From Rugamonas rubra (lineage in GTDB: Bacteria > Pseudomonadota > Gammaproteobacteria > Burkholderiales > Burkholderiaceae_D), in contig NZ_FOTW01000007.1 of the NCBI RefSeq assembly GCF_900114705.1, forward strand, positions 248,001 to 312,000: a DNA stretch of 64,000 nt, written 5' to 3'. A model generated the notes under the pieces. That model worked only from the letters and a program-made list of their open reading frames with translations. It had not been told where the DNA came from and searched no databases. Positions 54,574 through 64,000 of this stretch are shown here, piece after piece (position 1 is the stretch's first letter; each line of letters begins with the position of its first letter). Made by a program: the position numbers and the translations under genes.

Positions 54574-57500
54574 CTAGACGCCCAGGGTCATCAGGCTGGC
54601 GTTGCCGCCGGCTGCCGTCGTATTCACGCACAGGGCCCGCTCAGCGACCAAACGCCACAGGGGGATGGGGGCATCCTCGTTGCTGTCGATCAAGGCCACC
54701 AGGGCCCCTTCCCGGGCCGCCAGTTGCGGCCGGACGGCGTTGCCCAGCGCCGATTCGACCAGGGCGATCTGGAATTCACCGTGGAAGCCGTCGAGTTGGC
54801 CGATCACTTGGACGCGGTCCAGCACCGCCGCCGGCAAATCGATCGGCAGCACGTCGTTCGAATTGCCCAGCACGACGGCGAAGTTGCCGGTGGCCAGGGT
54901 CGCCGCCAGCTGGTTCAGCAGGCCGCCGGTGCTGGCCGCCGCGCACACCACGGTGCCGCGCGGCTGGAAGCTCAGGGTGTTGCGCTCGCCGGTGGGGCCG
55001 GGCAAGACCGTGGTGCTGCCCAGCAGGCTGGTGCGGCAGTATTGTTGCGCCAGGTTGACGATGCGCTCGTGGCCGTGCATCTTGGCCCAGACCGTCAGCG
55101 CGTCCAGGCCCGGGGTCGACTTGCGCTCGTGCTCGCCCTGCGCCACCGCGCCGCGCTGCAGGCGTTTCAGGTAGAGCGGGCCGCCGGCTTTGGGGCCGGT
55201 GCCGGACTTGCCCTCGCCGCCGAACGGTTGCACGCCGACCACGGCGCCGACGATGTTGCGGTTGACGTAAATGTTGCCGACATGGGCGCGCGCGCTGATG
55301 AAGTCGATGGTCTCGTCGATGCGCGAATGCACGCCCAGGGTCAGGCCGAAGCCGCTAGCGTTTATTTGCTCTATCAGTTTCGGCAAGTCGGCGCGCTGGT
55401 AGCGGATCACGTGCAGCACCGGGCCGAACACTTCCTGCGTCAATTCCTCCAGCGAACGGATTTCCAGCACGGTCGGCGGCACGAAGGTGCCGACCGGCGC
55501 GTCGGCGCCCTGCGACAGGTCGAGCGAGAAGTGGTTCAGCGCGGTTTTCTTCATGCGCTCGATGTGGGCCAGCAAGTTGCCCTGGGCCTCGGCGTCGATC
55601 ACCGGGCCGATGTCGGTGGACAGGCGGTCCGGGTTGCCGACGCGCAGTTCCAACATCGCGCCCTTGAGCATTTTGATGGTCTTGTCGGCGATTTCTTCCT
55701 GCAGGAACAGCACGCGCAGGGCCGAGCAACGTTGGCCGGCGCTGTCGAAGGCGGACGAGATGGCGTCCTGCACCACCTGCTCCGGCAGGGCCGAGGAGTC
55801 GACGATCATGGCGTTCTGGCCGCCGGTTTCGGCGATCAGCGGAATCTCGGCCGACTCGGCGGCGGCGCGCTTGGCCAGAGTGCGGTTGATCAGCTGGGCC
55901 ACTTCGGTCGAGCCGGTGAAGATCACGCCCTTGACGCGGGCGTCGTCGCACAGGCCGGCGCCGACCACCTCGCCGCGGCCGGGCAGGAATTGCAGCGCGG
56001 CGCGCGGCACGCCGGCCTGGTGCAGCAGTTCGACGGCGCGGTGGGCGATCAGCGGGGTTTGCTCGGCCGGCTTGGCCAGCACCACGTTGCCGGCCGCCAG
56101 GGCGGCGGCGACCTGGCCGGTGAAGATGGCCAGCGGGAAGTTCCACGGGCTGATGCAGGTGACCGGGCCGAGCGCCAGCGTGTTCGGCGCGGCGGCCACC
56201 TGGGCGGCGTAGTAGCGCAGGAAGTCGACCGCCTCGCGGATCTCGGCGATGGCGTTGGGCAGCGACTTGCCGGCCTCGCGGATGGCCAGCGCCATCAGTT
56301 CCAGCTGGTGCTGCTCATACAGGTCGGCGGCGCGCTGCAGCGCGGCGGCGCGCAGCGCCGGTTCGGTGGTCTGCCAGTCCATGGCGAACTGGCTGGCGCT
56401 GGCCAGCGCGGTTTCCACGTCGGCGGCCGAGGCCTCGACCAGCCGGCCGACCAGGTCGTCGTGGCGGGCCGGGTTGATGATGTCCAGCACGGGCTGGCCG
56501 TTGCTCGCTTCGCCGGCCAGCAGCGGCGCGGCGCGCCAGTCGCGCGGCGCGGCCAGCGCGGCGGAGATGTCGCGCAGCACGTCCTCGTTGGCCAGGTCGA
56601 TGCCGGCCGAGTTCTTGCGCTCGGCGCCGAACATGTCCAGCGGCAGGGCGATGCCGGGGTGCGGCTGGCCGCCCTGGGCGCGGGCCTGCTCCAGCGGGTC
56701 CTGGATCAGGGTCTCGATGGCGATGTTCTCGTCGACGATCTGGTTGACGAAGGAGGAGTTGGCGCCGTTCTCCAGCAGGCGGCGCACCAGGTAGGCCAGC
56801 AGCGTCTCGTGCGAGCCGACCGGGGCGTAGATGCGGCAGCCCTTGCCCAGCTTGTCCTTGCCGACCACCTGGTCGTACAGGGTCTCGCCCATGCCGTGCA
56901 GGCATTGGAACTCGTAGTCGGTGACGCCGTCGCGCTTGGCCCAGGTGTAGATGGTCGACAGGGTCTGCGCGTTGTGGGTGGCGAACTGCGGGTAGATCAC
57001 GCTGGTGGCGGCAAGCAGTTTTTGTGCGCAGACCAGGTAGGACACGTCGGTGTAGACCTTGCGCGTGTAGACCGGGTAGCCGCTCATGCCGTCGACTTGG
57101 CCGCGCTTGATCTCGGCGTCCCAGTAGGCGCCCTTGACCAGGCGCACCATGAACTTGCGGCCGCTGCGCTTGGCCAGGTCGACCAGGAAGTCGATGACGA
57201 AGGGGCAACGCTTCTGGTAGGCCTGGACGACGAAGCCGATGCCCTCGAAGCCGGCCAACGCCGGGTCGAAGGCCATCGCCTCCATCAGGTCGAGCGACAG
57301 TTCGAGCCGGTCGGCCTCCTCGGCGTCGATGTTCAGGCCGATGTCGTACTGCTTGGCCAGCAGCACCAGCGCGCGCACGCGCGGCAGCAGCTCGGCCATC
57401 ACGCGGGCGCGCTGGGCGCGGCTGTAGCGCGGGTGCAGCGCCGACAGCTTGACCGAGATGCCGGGGCCGTCCTTGATGCCGCGCCCGTTCGAGGCCTTGC

Positions 57501-58239
57501 CGATGGCGTGGATCGCCGTCTCGTAGGCGGCGTAGTAGTAGGCGGCGTCGCTCTCGGTCAGTGCCGCCTCGCCCAGCATGTCGTAGGAGTAGCGGTAGCC
57601 GCGCGCCTCGTTGTCGCGGCCGTTCTTGATCGCCTCGTCGATGGTCTGGCCGGTGACGAACTGGTTGCCCAGCATGCGCATGGCCAGGTCGACGCCCTTG
57701 CGGATCAGCGGCTCGCCGCCCTTGGTGATGAGCTTGCTGAGCGCCGAGCCGAGGCCGTTCTCGCTGCTGGTGCTGACCAGCTTGCCGGTGATCAGCAGGC
57801 CCCAGGTGGCGGCGTTGACGAACAGCGAGGGCGATTCGCCCAGGTGCTTGCGCCAGTCGCCCTTGCTGATCTTGTCGGCGATCAGGCGGTCGGCGGTGGC
57901 GCTGTCGGGGATGCGCAACAGCGCCTCGGCCAGGCACATCAGCGCCACGCCCTCCTCCGAGGACAGGGAAAACTCGTGCATCAGGGCGTCGACGCCCGAG
58001 GCGCGGGTGCGTTTGTCGCGTACAGACGACACTAATTTGTGCGCCAGCTGCTGCGCCTGCAGTTGTGTGTCGGGGCCGCTGTTCTGTACCTGGCCCAGCA
58101 ACCACTGCACGGCGCCGGCCTCGTCGCGGCGGTAGGCCGCCGTGATGGCGGCGCGCAGCGGGGTGGGGTCGCGCAGGACCTCGGCTTGTAGTGCGGCAAA
58201 GGGGACAGGGGGCGAAACCGGGGCAACGGCTGGGTGCAT
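54574..58239 (-). CDS. putA: Bifunctional proline dehydrogenase / L-glutamate gamma-semialdehyde dehydrogenase PutA
   Basis: A 1221-residue enzyme converting proline to glutamate in two steps with substrate channelling. The FAD proline dehydrogenase barrel covers about 140-460 (ISVKLSALHPRYS, MVRLVKGAYWDAEI). The aldehyde dehydrogenase covers about 540-1000, with Glu in LIAETGGQNAMIVDSSA and catalytic Cys in SAFDSAGQRCSALR. A C-terminal domain of about 200 residues follows. There is no N-terminal ribbon-helix-helix domain, so it is not a self-repressing PutA. The start at 58239 is used; a longer frame has no similarity. It is divergent from an Lrp-type gene. Confidence 0.95.
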   Translation of the reverse strand: MHPAVAPVSPPVPFAALQAEVLRDPTPLRAAITAAYRRDEAGAVQWLLGQVQNSGPDTQLQAQQLAHKLVSSVRDKRTRASGVDALMHEFSLSSEEGVALMCLAEALLRIPDSATADRLIADKISKGDWRKHLGESPSLFVNAATWGLLITGKLVSTSSENGLGSALSKLITKGGEPLIRKGVDLAMRMLGNQFVTGQTIDEAIKNGRDNEARGYRYSYDMLGEAALTESDAAYYYAAYETAIHAIGKASNGRGIKDGPGISVKLSALHPRYSRAQRARVMAELLPRVRALVLLAKQYDIGLNIDAEEADRLELSLDLMEAMAFDPALAGFEGIGFVVQAYQKRCPFVIDFLVDLAKRSGRKFMVRLVKGAYWDAEIKRGQVDGMSGYPVYTRKVYTDVSYLVCAQKLLAATSVIYPQFATHNAQTLSTIYTWAKRDGVTDYEFQCLHGMGETLYDQVVGKDKLGKGCRIYAPVGSHETLLAYLVRRLLENGANSSFVNQIVDENIAIETLIQDPLEQARAQGGQPHPGIALPLDMFGAERKNSAGIDLANEDVLRDISAALAAPRDWRAAPLLAGEASNGQPVLDIINPARHDDLVGRLVEASAADVETALASASQFAMDWQTTEPALRAAALQRAADLYEQHQLELMALAIREAGKSLPNAIAEIREAVDFLRYYAAQVAAAPNTLALGPVTCISPWNFPLAIFTGQVAAALAAGNVVLAKPAEQTPLIAHRAVELLHQAGVPRAALQFLPGRGEVVGAGLCDDARVKGVIFTGSTEVAQLINRTLAKRAAAESAEIPLIAETGGQNAMIVDSSALPEQVVQDAISSAFDSAGQRCSALRVLFLQEEIADKTIKMLKGAMLELRVGNPDRLSTDIGPVIDAEAQGNLLAHIERMKKTALNHFSLDLSQGADAPVGTFVPPTVLEIRSLEELTQEVFGPVLHVIRYQRADLPKLIEQINASGFGLTLGVHSRIDETIDFISARAHVGNIYVNRNIVGAVVGVQPFGGEGKSGTGPKAGGPLYLKRLQRGAVAQGEHERKSTPGLDALTVWAKMHGHERIVNLAQQYCRTSLLGSTTVLPGPTGERNTLSFQPRGTVVCAAASTGGLLNQLAATLATGNFAVVLGNSNDVLPIDLPAAVLDRVQVIGQLDGFHGEFQIALVESALGNAVRPQLAAREGALVALIDSNEDAPIPLWRLVAERALCVNTTAAGGNASLMTLGV

Positions 58240-58459
58240 GGGGTGGCTCTTTTTGAAGAAAAATGTCGGGGAATCGTGTCGCGGCCACATAGCAAAACAC
58301 GCTCGGCATGCGGTGGCTGGCGAGCGTGAAACTGTGAACTGCTGATGATTTGATTGTAAAGCGGATTCTTCTGGATTAATTCTGGTATTACTGAGGACTA
58401 GCAATAGATAGTTTTTGGTGCGACAATTTAACCAAATAATATTGTGGGGGAGTGTAGGC
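58240..58459. promoter_or_regulatory. Divergent promoter region between putA and the Lrp-type gene
   Basis: A 220-base gap, AT-rich in its right half (58330-58440), as expected for a shared promoter region bound by the adjacent Lrp-type regulator. No single promoter stands out. Confidence 0.5.
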
Positions 58460-58915
58460 ATGCTGGACAAGATCAGTAAGAAAATTCTGATGGAACTGCA
58501 GAGCGACGGCCGCATCAGCAACGTCGAGTTGGCGGCGCGCGTCAACCTGTCGCCGGCGGCCTGCCTGGAGCGGGTGCGCAAGCTGCACGAATCCGGTTAC
58601 ATCATGGGCTACACGGCCCAGCTGAACCCGCAGTTGCTCGACGTGTCGCTGCTGGTGTTCATCGAGGTGGTGCTCGACCGCACCACGCCGGAGGTGTTCG
58701 ACGCCTTCAAGCACAGCGTGCAGGTGATCCCCGAGGTGCTGGAATGCCATATGGTGGCCGGCGGTTTCGACTACCTGGTCAAGGCCCGCGTCAAGGACAT
58801 GGCGGCCTACCGCGAGTTCCTGGGCAAAACCCTGCTGCAAAAAGGGGTACGCGAAACCCACACCTACGCGGTGATGGAAGAGGTGAAGAACACCACCAAA
58901 CTTCCGATCAAGTAG
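58460..58915 (+). CDS. Lrp/AsnC-family regulator, probable PutR
   Basis: A 151-residue regulator. The helix-turn-helix region is LDKISKKILMELQSDGRISNVELAARVNLSPAACLERVRKL; the C-terminal RAM ligand domain has VLECHMVAGGFDYLVKARVKDM. Its position divergent to a PutA lacking a DNA-binding domain fits the known PutR role: a proline-responsive activator of putA. Start at 58460 with GGGGGAG upstream. Confidence 0.92.
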   Translation: MLDKISKKILMELQSDGRISNVELAARVNLSPAACLERVRKLHESGYIMGYTAQLNPQLLDVSLLVFIEVVLDRTTPEVFDAFKHSVQVIPEVLECHMVAGGFDYLVKARVKDMAAYREFLGKTLLQKGVRETHTYAVMEEVKNTTKLPIK

Positions 58916-59093
58916 TTGCAATAGGCCAAAATAAGCATTGAGCTGCCCGGTGAATTGTTGTACGTTGGAACCGTTCGATAGGATAGTTCTAACCACGTGC
59001 AACTAGGCGCCACCCGCGTTTTGGATGATGCATGATGACCAGGCGAAGATCTGGCTAGCAGGCAAACATGCCGACCACCGGGAGACTCACACC

Positions 59094-60647
59094 ATGCAAT
59101 TGCGGCAAAAAACCTTGCGCCAGGCCGGCTGGATCGCTGGCGCCACCGCCGGCGGCGCCGCCCTGGCGGGCTTGTCCCACCTGCTCTTCGCCAGTCCCGT
59201 CGCCGACGCGCTGCTGGCCGCGCTGGGCGCCGCCCTGGTCGCCCGCCTGGCCGGCGCCGAGCGGCAGGACGCCGGCATGCGCCAGTTCGCCCACGTGGTG
59301 GGCGACGGCATCGACGCCATCATGATCGGCGCCGCCGAAACCTCCTACTTCGTCGACTCGGTCAAGAAGAAGATCGAGCAGGACGTCAAGACCGCCAGCG
59401 CGATCGCCGCCGGTTCCGAACGCAACGCCCGCACCACCGAGAACATGGCGGCCAACGCCGAGCGCGCCGCCGGCGTGGCGGCGCAGGTGCGCAGCGAAAC
59501 CGTGCAGGGCCGCACCGAGGCCAGCGAGGGCTTGCGGCGCATCGTCGGCGCGCGCCAGGAGGCGCAGACGGCGGCCGGCGTGATGGCCGGGCTGCAGGAC
59601 AAGTCGCGCCGCATCAGCGGCTTCACCCAGGCCATCACCGAAATTTCCGCGCGCACCAACCTGCTGGCGCTGAACGCCGCCATCGAGGCGGCGCGCGCCG
59701 GCGAGCACGGCCGTGGCTTCGCCGTCGTCGCCGGCGAGGTGCGCCAGTTGGCCATGCGCACCAAGGAGGCGGCCGACGAGATCACCTCGATGGTGCGGGA
59801 GATCAACGAGCAGTCGGAACGGGCGGCCAGCGGCATGAGCACGTTGGCGGCCGAGGTCAGCGCCGCCGCCGGCAATGTCGAGACGGTGCATGGCTTGCTG
59901 GGCAACATCGAGCGCTCCTCCGGCGTCTCCGAGGAGGAGATCGGCCAGATCGCCCACGCCTCGCGCGAGCAGGTCGAGACCAGCCAGCGCATCGCCGCCG
60001 CCATCGGCCGCATCCGCGACAGCATGCTGGCCACCGACGCCGAGCTGCCGCGCGCGGCGAAGTCGGCGATGGCGCTGGCCGAGCGGGCCGAATCGATCGC
60101 GGCGGCGCTGGGCGAGTCCGAGGTGGCGACGGCGCACGACGACATCCGCCGCGCCGCCCAGCAGGCGGCGCGCGAGGTGGGGCGGATCTTCTCGGCGGCC
60201 ATCGCCAGCGGCAAGATTTCGCGCGACGCCCTGTTCGAGCGCCGCTACACGCCCATCCCCAACACCGATCCGCCCAAGCACAGCAGCAGCTTCGACGCCT
60301 TCACCGACCGCGTGCTGCCGGACCTGCAGGAGGGGCTGTTGTTGAGCATGCCGCAACTGGCCTACGCCGGCGCGGTGGACAACAACGGCTATTTCCCGAC
60401 GCACAACAAGAAGTTTTCCCAGCCGCTGACCGGCGACTACGCCGTCGACTTCGTCAACAACCGCACCAAGCGCATCTTCAACGACCGCACCGGTTCGCGC
60501 TGCGGCGCCAACACCAAGCCCTTCCTGTTGCAGACCTACAAGCGCGACACGGGCGAGGTGATGCACGACCTGTCGGCGCCGATCTACGTCGACGGCCGCC
60601 ACTGGGGCGGCTTCCGCATCGGCTACCGCTCCAGCGCGGCGCACTGA
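59094..60647 (+). CDS. Methyl-accepting chemotaxis-type protein with C-terminal sensor-like domain
   Basis: A 517-residue protein. Two hydrophobic segments (about 12-55) come first, then helical signalling sequence whose tip is [20 protein letters not shown] followed by [15 protein letters not shown]. After the signalling region a different domain of about 130 residues follows ([57 protein letters not shown]). It looks like a small Cache/PAS-like ligand domain placed in the cytoplasm. This order is reversed from classical chemoreceptors. ATG at 59094 chosen; 59025 is possible. Confidence 0.88.
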   Translation: MQLRQKTLRQAGWIAGATAGGAALAGLSHLLFASPVADALLAALGAALVARLAGAERQDAGMRQFAHVVGDGIDAIMIGAAETSYFVDSVKKKIEQDVKTASAIAAGSERNARTTENMAANAERAAGVAAQVRSETVQGRTEASEGLRRIVGARQEAQTAAGVMAGLQDKSRRISGFTQAITEISARTNLLALNAAIEAARAGEHGRGFAVVAGEVRQLAMRTKEAADEITSMVREINEQSERAASGMSTLAAEVSAAAGNVETVHGLLGNIERSSGVSEEEIGQIAHASREQVETSQRIAAAIGRIRDSMLATDAELPRAAKSAMALAERAESIAAALGESEVATAHDDIRRAAQQAAREVGRIFSAAIASGKISRDALFERRYTPIPNTDPPKHSSSFDAFTDRVLPDLQEGLLLSMPQLAYAGAVDNNGYFPTHNKKFSQPLTGDYAVDFVNNRTKRIFNDRTGSRCGANTKPFLLQTYKRDTGEVMHDLSAPIYVDGRHWGGFRIGYRSSAAH

Positions 60648-60653
60648 CCCAGC

Positions 60654-60821
60654 GGGGTCAGTGCCGACATTCGTACACGAGCTCGGCAGTAAAGGCGTTC
60701 GATGGCGTGGCCGCTACGGTTGAGGTCGTGTCTAAATGTCGGCACTGACCCCATTGGGTCAGTGGTTCTCTGACCCCGGTGGTTCTACTTGAGCTCGTGT
60801 CCGAATGTCGGCACTGACCCC
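60654..60821. repeat. Inverted-repeat element with 31-bp ends
   Basis: The sequence at 60654-60684 (starting GGGGTCAGTGCCGACATT) and the reverse complement of 60791-60821 match at 30 of 31 bases. A partial third copy, AATGTCGGCACTGACCCC, is at 60735-60752. It fills the gap between the chemoreceptor gene and the LysR gene. It resembles a short non-coding mobile or REP-like repeat; no transposase is present. Confidence 0.8.
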
Positions 60822-60831
60822 GCAGTGGTTT

Positions 60832-61803
60832 TTAGTAGGTGTCGCTGCGCGGGCTGGTGCCGGGCGCCATGCGCTGGGTGGCGGCGTTGTTCATGCCCTC
60901 CAGGTTCAGGCGCAGCCATTTGTGCGCCGGGCTGCGCGCGTCGCGCTCGTGCCACAGCATGTCCAGGTGCACCGCCGGCAGGGTGAACGGCAGCTCCTTG
61001 GAGATCAGCGCGTCGGTCATGCCGGTCGAGGCGATCAGGTGGCGCGGCAGCACGGTGATCAGGTCGGAATTGGCGACCACCCGCCCGGCGGTGAAGAACT
61101 GGTTGACCGTCAGCAGGATGCGCCGCTCGCGCTGGATCTGCGCCAGCGCCTCGTCGACCAGGCCGTGGGCGCGGCCGGAGAAGCTCACCAGCAGGTGGTT
61201 GGCGGCGCAATAGTTGTCCAGCGTCAGGTCGAGCTTGGACAGCGGATGGTCGCGCCGCATCACGCACACGTAGTGGCCGGAGTACAGGCGCTCGTGGCGG
61301 ATCGGCGAACCGGTCTCGTAGGACAGCTGGGCCGCCACGCCGGGGAAGAAGCCGACCGCCAGGTCGATGTCGCCGCGCAGCAGCATCGGGCGCGGCTCGC
61401 GCGTGGTCAGCGGCACCATGCGCACGTTGACGCCGGGCGCCTCGCGCTCGATCGAACGCATCAGCGAGGGCAGCCAGAAGGCGGCGGTGGCGTCGGCCAT
61501 GGCCATGCGGAAGGTGGCGTGGGCCTTGGAGACGTCGAAGGTCTCCGGCGCCACCGCCGCCTCCAGGCTGGCCAGCGCGCTGCGCACCGACGGCCACAGC
61601 GCCTCGGCGCGCGGGGTCGGCTTGACGCCGTAGGCGGTGCGGATCAGCAACTCGTCGCCCAGGCTTTCGCGCAGGCGCTTGATGGCGTTGGAGACGGCCG
61701 GCTGGGTCATGGCCAAATGGCCGGCCGCGCGTGTCAGGTTTTGTTCCGTCATCACGGCGTCGAAGACGCGCAGCAAGTTCAAGTCCAGCGTCAAAAAGCT
61801 CAT
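60832..61803 (-). CDS. LysR-family transcriptional regulator
   Basis: A 323-residue regulator. The N-terminal winged helix is LDLNLLRVFDAVMTEQNLTRAAGHLAMTQPAVSNAIKRLRE, typical of the NodD/LinR-like branch. The effector domain has GDIDLAVGFFPGV and LITVLPRHLI. No divergent target operon is obvious; the gene beyond its start, the small membrane protein at 61981, may or may not be its target. Confidence 0.93.
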   Translation of the reverse strand: MSFLTLDLNLLRVFDAVMTEQNLTRAAGHLAMTQPAVSNAIKRLRESLGDELLIRTAYGVKPTPRAEALWPSVRSALASLEAAVAPETFDVSKAHATFRMAMADATAAFWLPSLMRSIEREAPGVNVRMVPLTTREPRPMLLRGDIDLAVGFFPGVAAQLSYETGSPIRHERLYSGHYVCVMRRDHPLSKLDLTLDNYCAANHLLVSFSGRAHGLVDEALAQIQRERRILLTVNQFFTAGRVVANSDLITVLPRHLIASTGMTDALISKELPFTLPAVHLDMLWHERDARSPAHKWLRLNLEGMNNAATQRMAPGTSPRSDTY

Positions 61804-61980
61804 GGCGGCTCAGGGTAGTTAATGAATGGCAACAGTGTAGAGGATGGCCGGATATTCGGGGAATACCCCGAACAGGCCGGTTTCATTCACCATTCATATA
61901 ATTGTTATCGGGAAATGAAATTGGATAGTTATGTTGCGCTGCACTATAGTTACACTTGATTCTAAATGCACCGGAACATC

Positions 61981-62274
61981 ATGTCTACCTTCATCTCCTA
62001 TTTGCAAGCCGCCGCCCTGGATTTCTCCTGGCTGGGCGCCGTCCAGCTGGTCTTCGGCCTGGCCCTGGCGGCCGCCCTGCTGGTGTTGTTCAAACCGCTG
62101 CTGCGCGGCATAGGCCGCGCGCTGCTGCTGGTCGTCAAGCCGAAACTGAGCAAGGAAGAGCAATTGCAGCGCCGCCAGATGCGCGACGCGATGATGCTCA
62201 GCCGCATGTTGAACGCGATGGACGGCTCGCCCAGCCACGCGGCCGAATTGCGCGCGCTAGCCTCGCGCGCCTGA
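61981..62274 (+). CDS. Small membrane protein of unknown function
   Basis: A 97-residue protein with one clear membrane helix (LGAVQLVFGLALAAALLVLFKPLL) followed by a basic, charged helical tail (KPKLSKEEQLQRRQMRDAMMLSRMLNAMDG). CCGGAAC precedes the ATG at 61981; the ATG at 61966 is in frame but lacks this. I do not recognise a family. The tail could bind membrane lipid or a partner. Confidence 0.75.
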   Translation: MSTFISYLQAAALDFSWLGAVQLVFGLALAAALLVLFKPLLRGIGRALLLVVKPKLSKEEQLQRRQMRDAMMLSRMLNAMDGSPSHAAELRALASRA

Positions 62275-62322
62275 TGTCCTAGTCGCGGCGGCGGCGCAAG
62301 GCCGCTGCCGCAGTGCAGCAAA

Positions 62323-62922
62323 TTACTTTTCGCCAAGCAACTGTGGCTTGAGCGAGCTGTCGGCGGGTTTGTCGCCCAGCCAGATGCGCAGGATCGCGTT
62401 ATAGAAGGCCACGTCGGGCAGCAGCTCGCCGATCTTCTTGCCGTTCAAATGGCATTGCGTGCCCTCGCCGGGGATCCAGTCCACCGTCAACACATCACCC
62501 TTCTTCAAGCTCGGAAACTGGGCGAACATCTCGCCGAACTTCATCGTCTGCGGCAGCAGCTTGCTGCGCTCGGCCTTGTCGGTGTTGGCGTTCAGGCCGC
62601 TCATGAAGGCTTCGCCGAACTGTTCCGAGCTCAGCTCGCGCAGCACGGTGATGGAGACGCGGCGCGGGCCGGCCAGCGGCAGGATCTCGGCCACGCTGGT
62701 CTTTTTCTCCGGCAGGTACAGGCCCAGCGCGTAGACCTTGAAGAACACCTTGGTGCGCACGCCGGCGCCGTTCAGCTTGAGCTCCTTGCCGGCCAGGCCG
62801 ATGCTGTCGTCGAACTTGACGCCGGCGACCTCGGTGGCGGCGTGCACCGGCAGGCAAAAGCCGGTGGCCAGGACGGCGGTCGCCAGCAGGCTTTTCAGGG
62901 TGGTTCTGCGATTCATGGTCAT
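62323..62922 (-). CDS. Periplasmic chalcone isomerase-like protein
   Basis: A 199-residue protein with a signal peptide ending VHAATE. The rest matches the bacterial chalcone-isomerase-like fold: GVKFDDSIGLAGKELKLNGAG, KVFFKVYALGLYLPEKK, RRVSITVLRELSSEQFGEAF and FYNAILRIWLGDKPAD. In bacteria these do not take part in flavonoid synthesis, and the role is unknown. The start at 62922 has GGAGA 5 bases upstream. Confidence 0.85.
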   Translation of the reverse strand: MTMNRRTTLKSLLATAVLATGFCLPVHAATEVAGVKFDDSIGLAGKELKLNGAGVRTKVFFKVYALGLYLPEKKTSVAEILPLAGPRRVSITVLRELSSEQFGEAFMSGLNANTDKAERSKLLPQTMKFGEMFAQFPSLKKGDVLTVDWIPGEGTQCHLNGKKIGELLPDVAFYNAILRIWLGDKPADSSLKPQLLGEK

Positions 62923-63140
62923 TTTGTCTCCAGGGATAGTGTTAAGTTGGCTGGCACGCACCCGGCCCGCGGTGCACGCGTCGGTCGAATATACCATTGG
63001 CAAGTGGGCGCGGGCGGGCCGGCGGCGAAAAAAGCAGCACGGTCATGCTATTTTATTGCCGGGCGGGATGAAAACGCAGGCGGGCGCCACAAGATGGCCC
63101 CGTGGCGCCCGCGCCGGTACGGATGGGACTGGGACTGGGA

Positions 63141-63938
<798 letters not shown>

Positions 63939-64000
63939 TTATGCCTGAAACACCGGGCATTGCCTAAATTTGGGGCAGTTTTCCGTGGTTTTGCGGGCCG

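Overview
The window is high-GC chromosomal DNA that looks like a betaproteobacterium of the Oxalobacteraceae (Massilia, Duganella, Janthinobacterium type). This rests on gene content and order: mnmG-rsmG-parA-parB next to atpIBEFHAGDC, a ChvE-GguAB sugar importer, PHB-degrading enzymes, and an Lrp-PutA pair. The genus assignment is inference. No rRNA, tRNA, CRISPR array or insertion sequence was recognised.

Layout. (1) 1-12982, minus strand: a probable eight-gene operon running DUF6916-like protein, three phage-tail-collar (MdpB-like) proteins, a GNAT acetyltransferase, a Tat-signal DUF6916-like protein, a 2787-residue two-partner-secretion exoprotein, and its outer-membrane transporter, which runs off the window. 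(2) 13.2-24.6 kb: a secreted glutathione peroxidase, a PHB depolymerase, a PPK2 polyphosphate kinase, the chvE-gguA-gguB importer, a Fic protein behind a perfect palindrome, a glutathione S-transferase, an AraC-type regulator and rsgA. (3) 24.7-36.7 kb, minus strand: the complete F1Fo ATP synthase operon with a clear promoter, then parB, parA, rsmG and mnmG. (4) 36.7-49.35 kb: parS sites, a TSUP permease, an iron alcohol dehydrogenase, a 3-hydroxybutyrate oligomer hydrolase, a branched-chain amino-acid-type ABC importer, a GMC oxidoreductase and a nitronate monooxygenase. (5) 49.4-53.7 kb: three copies of a module of about 215 bp made of DnaA boxes, a DnaA-trio-like tract and an AT-rich stretch. 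They flank a GGDEF-EAL gene. (6) 53.7-64 kb: MTA/SAH nucleosidase, PutA with a divergent Lrp regulator, a chemoreceptor, a LysR regulator, a small membrane protein, a chalcone-isomerase-like protein, a ferredoxin and coaD.

The genes point to an origin-proximal region. ParAB, two near-perfect parS palindromes and the repeated DnaA modules lie within about 21 kb. The ATP synthase, parAB and mnmG genes all read leftward, away from the DnaA modules, as expected for leading-strand genes if replication starts near 49-53.6 kb. No dnaA gene is in the window, so the origin would be separate from dnaA.

The two most notable systems are the apparent three-part replication origin built around a c-di-GMP gene, and the tail-collar/DUF6916/GNAT/two-partner-secretion operon, whose joint function I cannot name from known families.
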